Below are positions 61,075-64,000 of a stretch of DNA of 64,000 bases, in pieces. Made by a program: the position numbers and the translations under genes. The notes below the pieces were generated by a model. The model saw only the letters and a program-made list of their open reading frames with translations. It did no database searches and was not told the origin of the DNA. The stretch is from Clostridia bacterium (GTDB taxonomy: Bacteria > Bacillota > Clostridia > Oscillospirales > Acutalibacteraceae): positions 1 through 64,000 of the forward strand of contig JAFNVC010000023.1 in assembly GCA_017379935.1 (NCBI GenBank), given 5' to 3'. Positions within the stretch are counted from its first letter, which is position 1. Every line of letters starts with the position of its first letter.

Positions 61075-62889
61075 TTATTCGTAGAGGAAGCTCCAGAAAT
61101 CTGCGAAGCCCTTCTTGCCGAAGATGAGAACGAGAACATCTGAAACGCCGCCGAGAACCTTCTCAACTGCATCCATTGTCGGGTCGTCCTGCTCAGGCTG
61201 ATATCTGTCATCCCAGAGATTGTACTTAACGTTGAGCTCGATGAGGAGATCCTTGAGAGCAAAGATGATTTCATCGTCTGCATCGCGGTCGTTGAGAGTG
61301 CGTGCCATCATAGCCTCTGCATCTGCAACAGCCTTATCAAGTCTTGCAGCGTCAGCAGCCTCAAGTGCTGAACGGTCGATTGTTGCAGCGTCAGGAAGAT
61401 AATCTCTTGTAAGACGTCTTACGAATCTTGACTCGTTGAACTGGGGATATGTATCCTCGCAGTCCTCAACAGAATGAATGTTGCCGAGTGCGATTTCGAA
61501 AGCAAGGCTCAATGCCGTGTTGTTATCTGTAAGCTCGTGCTTCTGACCCTCGAAGTACCATGATGTATCCTCAAAGTAGCAGGTTGAAGCGTCGATTGAG
61601 CCGTCGGGTGAAACGTTATGTGCAGGGTCTGCGATATACTCATCGCTGAAGGACTGACCTGCGGGAACGTAGGATGTACCCGGTGCTGTTGATGAAATCT
61701 GGATGATTTCGTCAGAGTTTGTTGTGTCAAAGGTCTCGAAGAACTTGAAGAAGCCATAGTCCTCATCACCGAAAGCAAGGTTGTAGCCGCTGATGAAATA
61801 GAACTCTGTGCCGTAAGTTACCTGCTGATACTCAAGTCTTTCCTTGAGATTCTTCTGAGCCTCAGCATATCTTGCTGTCTGCTCTCTTACCTCTGCCATA
61901 TCGTCGCCCTGAAGATACTTCTCAGCGAACTCATCATATCTGCCTGACGGGCAGAGTGAGAGGAAGGATGTGTTGGTAAGGAAAAGAGTCTTGACGAGTG
62001 AATCAACGATATCGTCAAGGATGTTGCGAAGCTCCTGCTTCGGGAGGATTCTTGCAGCGATGTTGATAATTGAGCCTACATAAGGATCAACGAAGCCAAG
62101 AGAGCCGAGGAGATTTGTATAAACCATTGCAGGTGCATTGTCGTCAAAGTCAGCAAGCATAAGGTCGCCGAAAACGTCACTGCCGTCCCAAGCGCCGACG
62201 ATGCTGATAACCTTAGCAACTCTGCCTGCATCAGGATACTGGTTGAGGTAGTTGTTAACAACGCTTGCGCCCATGCTCATCGGAACAAGGATAACCTTCT
62301 TTGCGCCTGTCTGCTTGAGAACAACGTTTTCGATAAAGTCATTAAGACCGACAGCATTTGCATCAGCGTTTGAGAATACGGGATAGTTGTAGCAATATAC
62401 GTTCTCTTCGCCGATTTCGTCGAGAAGGAACTGACAGGGAATTCTGTCATCAAAGATTTCTCTTGCTTCCTCGTCATACTCTGATACAGGGTACTTGTGG
62501 AGAGGAGTTACAACATTATTGATGGGGTTGCCGTTTTCATCACTGAGATGATCAGAGAAGAAAATCTCAAGCACGTTAGTGATGCTTGACTGAGGGATAA
62601 CGTCCTTCTGAACGCAGATCGATGTGATGAACTCTGCAACAAATTTTACAAGGTTGATCCAATCAAAGATTGAAAAGCTTGCAAAATCTGTGTTGATGTG
62701 GAGAAGGTTCCAATCAGCAACAACATTGCCTTCATCATCGTACTTATAAGTCTGTGACTGGCCGATACCCGGTACGAAAACAACGGGTGTGACCTCTTCC
62801 TTTGCAGAAACGGTGAAAGCCGCTGTCATAACGGAAAATGCCATTACAACACAAAGGATTACTGCGAGAATTTTCTTTGTAATCTTCAT
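61075..62889 (-). CDS. Secreted alpha/beta-hydrolase (lipase-like), paralogue of 2108-3943
   Basis: ATG 62889 with GGAGG eight bases upstream gives 604 residues with a signal peptide (MKITKKIL, cleavage near TVSA). The mature start VTPVVFVPGIGQSQTYKYD and the elbow LVPMSMGAS with Ser205 parallel the protein at 2108, as do CPSGRYDEFAEKYL, AHNVSPDGSIDAS, YPQFNESR and TIDRSALEAADAARL. As there, the first glycine of GxSxG is replaced by proline. The C-terminus is hydrophobic (GGVSDVLVLIFGKKGF). Substrate unknown; an extracellular ester is inferred. Single-gene unit with its own promoter and terminator. Confidence 0.75.
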   Translation of the reverse strand: MKITKKILAVILCVVMAFSVMTAAFTVSAKEEVTPVVFVPGIGQSQTYKYDDEGNVVADWNLLHINTDFASFSIFDWINLVKFVAEFITSICVQKDVIPQSSITNVLEIFFSDHLSDENGNPINNVVTPLHKYPVSEYDEEAREIFDDRIPCQFLLDEIGEENVYCYNYPVFSNADANAVGLNDFIENVVLKQTGAKKVILVPMSMGASVVNNYLNQYPDAGRVAKVISIVGAWDGSDVFGDLMLADFDDNAPAMVYTNLLGSLGFVDPYVGSIINIAARILPKQELRNILDDIVDSLVKTLFLTNTSFLSLCPSGRYDEFAEKYLQGDDMAEVREQTARYAEAQKNLKERLEYQQVTYGTEFYFISGYNLAFGDEDYGFFKFFETFDTTNSDEIIQISSTAPGTSYVPAGQSFSDEYIADPAHNVSPDGSIDASTCYFEDTSWYFEGQKHELTDNNTALSLAFEIALGNIHSVEDCEDTYPQFNESRFVRRLTRDYLPDAATIDRSALEAADAARLDKAVADAEAMMARTLNDRDADDEIIFALKDLLIELNVKYNLWDDRYQPEQDDPTMDAVEKVLGGVSDVLVLIFGKKGFADFWSFLYE

Positions 62890-62920
62890 TTTTCTGACCT
62901 CCATAGTCATTAGTAGAATA

Positions 62921-62949
62921 ATTTTACCAAAAAACAAAAACAAAATCAA
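62921..62949 (-). promoter_or_regulatory. Promoter of the secreted lipase-like gene 2
   Basis: On the minus strand TTGATT (62949-62944) and TAAAAT (62926-62921), spacer 17 bp. Confidence 0.7.
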
Positions 62950-62965
62950 TACAGAACAGGAAATT

Positions 62966-63637
62966 CTATAAAATCAACAATAAATCAGCAACTTTTTTGA
63001 CAGTATAATTAGCCTTCGTCGGCTTTTCCTCTCCCCTGTTGACCCAACAGCAGTCCACGCCGTAGCCGACCGCACCCGCGATATCGGATGCGAGAGAATC
63101 GCCGATGACGAGGGTTTTGGACTTATCCTTTTCGGGGATGTGAGAGTAAACGAAATCGAAATACTCCTTCTTCGGCTTATCAAAGCCGATTTCCTCGGAG
63201 ATAAAAACACCGTCAAAATACTGCATCAGCGGTGAGCCTGCAAGCCTTCCCTCCTGTGCTTTTTTGGCACCGTTGGTGATGATATACATCGAATATTTTT
63301 CAGAAAGCTGACGGCAGGTCTCAAGCGCTCCGTCAAGCAGGAAATGTCCCTGACCAAGCAAGGATATATATTCAGCATTAGCCGTGTCACCGTCAATATC
63401 GACGCCGAGAGCGGCAAAATAATCGGGAAAGCGTGTTGCAAAAAGCTCCTTGCGCGTGATTTCACCCTTCGCAAGAGCATCCCATTTCGATTGGTTTATC
63501 CCGGAATAGAGCCTTTTGTTTTCTTCACTCGCGGGCAGACCGTATTTTTCAAGAAGAAGTGTGATTGCATTATCCTCCGCCTTACCGAAATCGAGCAAGG
63601 TATCGTCAAGATCAAAAAGAAGGGTCGTATATTTCAT
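62966..63637 (-). CDS. HAD-superfamily YjjG-type nucleotidase
   Basis: The 223-residue protein has HAD motif I LLFDLDDTLLDFG, motif II YIITNGAKKAQEGRL, motif III FDKPKKEYFDFVYS and motif IV LVIGDSLASDIAGA. The overall pattern fits the YjjG family, which removes phosphate from unusual pyrimidine nucleotides (house-cleaning). GGAGG precedes ATG 63637. A terminator-like hairpin lies between it and the upstream phosphatase gene. Confidence 0.87.
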   Translation of the reverse strand: MKYTTLLFDLDDTLLDFGKAEDNAITLLLEKYGLPASEENKRLYSGINQSKWDALAKGEITRKELFATRFPDYFAALGVDIDGDTANAEYISLLGQGHFLLDGALETCRQLSEKYSMYIITNGAKKAQEGRLAGSPLMQYFDGVFISEEIGFDKPKKEYFDFVYSHIPEKDKSKTLVIGDSLASDIAGAVGYGVDCCWVNRGEEKPTKANYTVKKVADLLLIL

Positions 63638-63649
63638 ATTTCCTCCAAA

Positions 63650-63677
63650 AACAAAGGGACTGAAATCCAGCCCCTTT
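63650..63677 (-). terminator. Probable terminator of the alkaline phosphatase gene
   Basis: AAAGGGACTG (63653-63662) pairs, with one mismatch, with CAGCCCCTTT (63668-63677); on the minus strand GTTTTTGG follows. Confidence 0.65.
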
Positions 63678-63685
63678 GAAACGAT

Positions 63686-64000
63686 TCAGATTTTAATTCT
63701 CGGGAAGTCCTTTTCCTCAGCGCCCATTACTCTTGCAAGCTGAGTTGAAACCTCACAGTTCTTATAAGCCTCGCCTGATACGAAGCCTGCATCCGTTGCA
63801 GAAACGTAAACGGGAACATTAACGCCTGTGTGGCTGCCTGTTGTGTAGTAATACTCACCTGTTGACTCGTTGAGAGTGATACCGCCTGTCTCGTGGTCAG
63901 CAGTAACAACAACAAGTGTTTCGCCGTCCTGAGCAGCATACTCGAGAGCTACCTCGATAGCCTTATCGAACTCTACGGTATGACCTGTTGAGCCGTTGAA
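63686..64000 (-). CDS. Alkaline phosphatase, C-terminal part (5' end beyond the window)
   Basis: Translation of the complement from the right edge gives 104 residues and a TGA stop at 63688-63686. FNGSTGHTVEFDKAIEVAL followed by TLVVVTADHETGG is the alkaline phosphatase superfamily metal-site segment, and TTGSHTGVNVPVYVSATDA carries the last metal-binding histidine. The start and any signal peptide lie outside the window. It hydrolyses phosphomonoesters, usually outside the cytoplasm. Confidence 0.9.
   Translation of the reverse strand, partial: FNGSTGHTVEFDKAIEVALEYAAQDGETLVVVTADHETGGITLNESTGEYYYTTGSHTGVNVPVYVSATDAGFVSGEAYKNCEVSTQLARVMGAEEKDFPRIKI

Overview
The window reads as a chromosomal segment of a gut-type, low-to-mid GC member of the Clostridia (Oscillospiraceae/Ruminococcaceae-like; inferred, not tested). 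The signs are sigma-A promoters with 16-17 bp spacers, a T-box ahead of pheST, a class 1B dihydroorotate dehydrogenase (pyrD/pyrK), a KtrAB potassium system, ireB, several glycan-active enzymes (GH92, CE15, sialidase-like) and small intergenic palindromic repeats typical of these genomes. Gene density is high and most genes lie in tight operons with 0-20 nt spacing.

Left part (1-15.1 kb): the 5' part of purC runs off the left edge. Divergent from it is a monocistronic gene for a 50-residue peptide with no basic residues, then a LytTR regulator/DUF3021 membrane protein pair. A run of secreted proteins follows: a lipase-like hydrolase, a GHSFG lipase and a 1967-residue protein with a von Willebrand A domain. 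A tRNA-Pro(UGG) comes next, then an isolated two-gene module with unusual codon use: an RNase III carrying two dsRNA-binding domains and a 53-residue very acidic protein. A secreted endonuclease/exonuclease/phosphatase-fold enzyme faces it.

Middle (15.1-41.5 kb): ktrB-ktrA is followed by genes for a glucuronoyl-esterase-like protein, a sialidase-like protein and a Nudix hydrolase. Next is xpt with a BMP-type nucleoside ABC transporter, then an orphan ABC ATPase and a GPH symporter with a cytosolic GH92 mannosidase. After a 0.9 kb repeat-rich intergenic region come pnuC with a structured leader, yebC, an OFA-type MFS transporter, T-box-pheST, ireB with an unknown gene, a YkvI-like transporter, and paaK with an ACT-domain gene.

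Right part (41.5-64 kb), almost all on the minus strand: a purine operon under a ZTP riboswitch (purE-purF-purM-purN-purO-AICAR formyltransferase-glyA-purD-purL-fhs) lies downstream of a pyrimidine operon (pyrC-pyrK-pyrD-pyrF-pyrE-pyrB-pyrI). The purine operon makes IMP and carries glyA and fhs, which supply its one-carbon units. Its last two steps use separate proteins instead of a fused PurH, and its PurF lacks the N-terminal catalytic cysteine. A second secreted lipase-like paralogue, a YjjG-like nucleotidase and the 3' end of an alkaline phosphatase gene close the window.

The items I would look at first are the RNase III-2xdsRBD/acidic-protein module with its hairpin leader, the Cys-less PurF, the small acidic peptide next to the LytTR system, and the structured pnuC leader.
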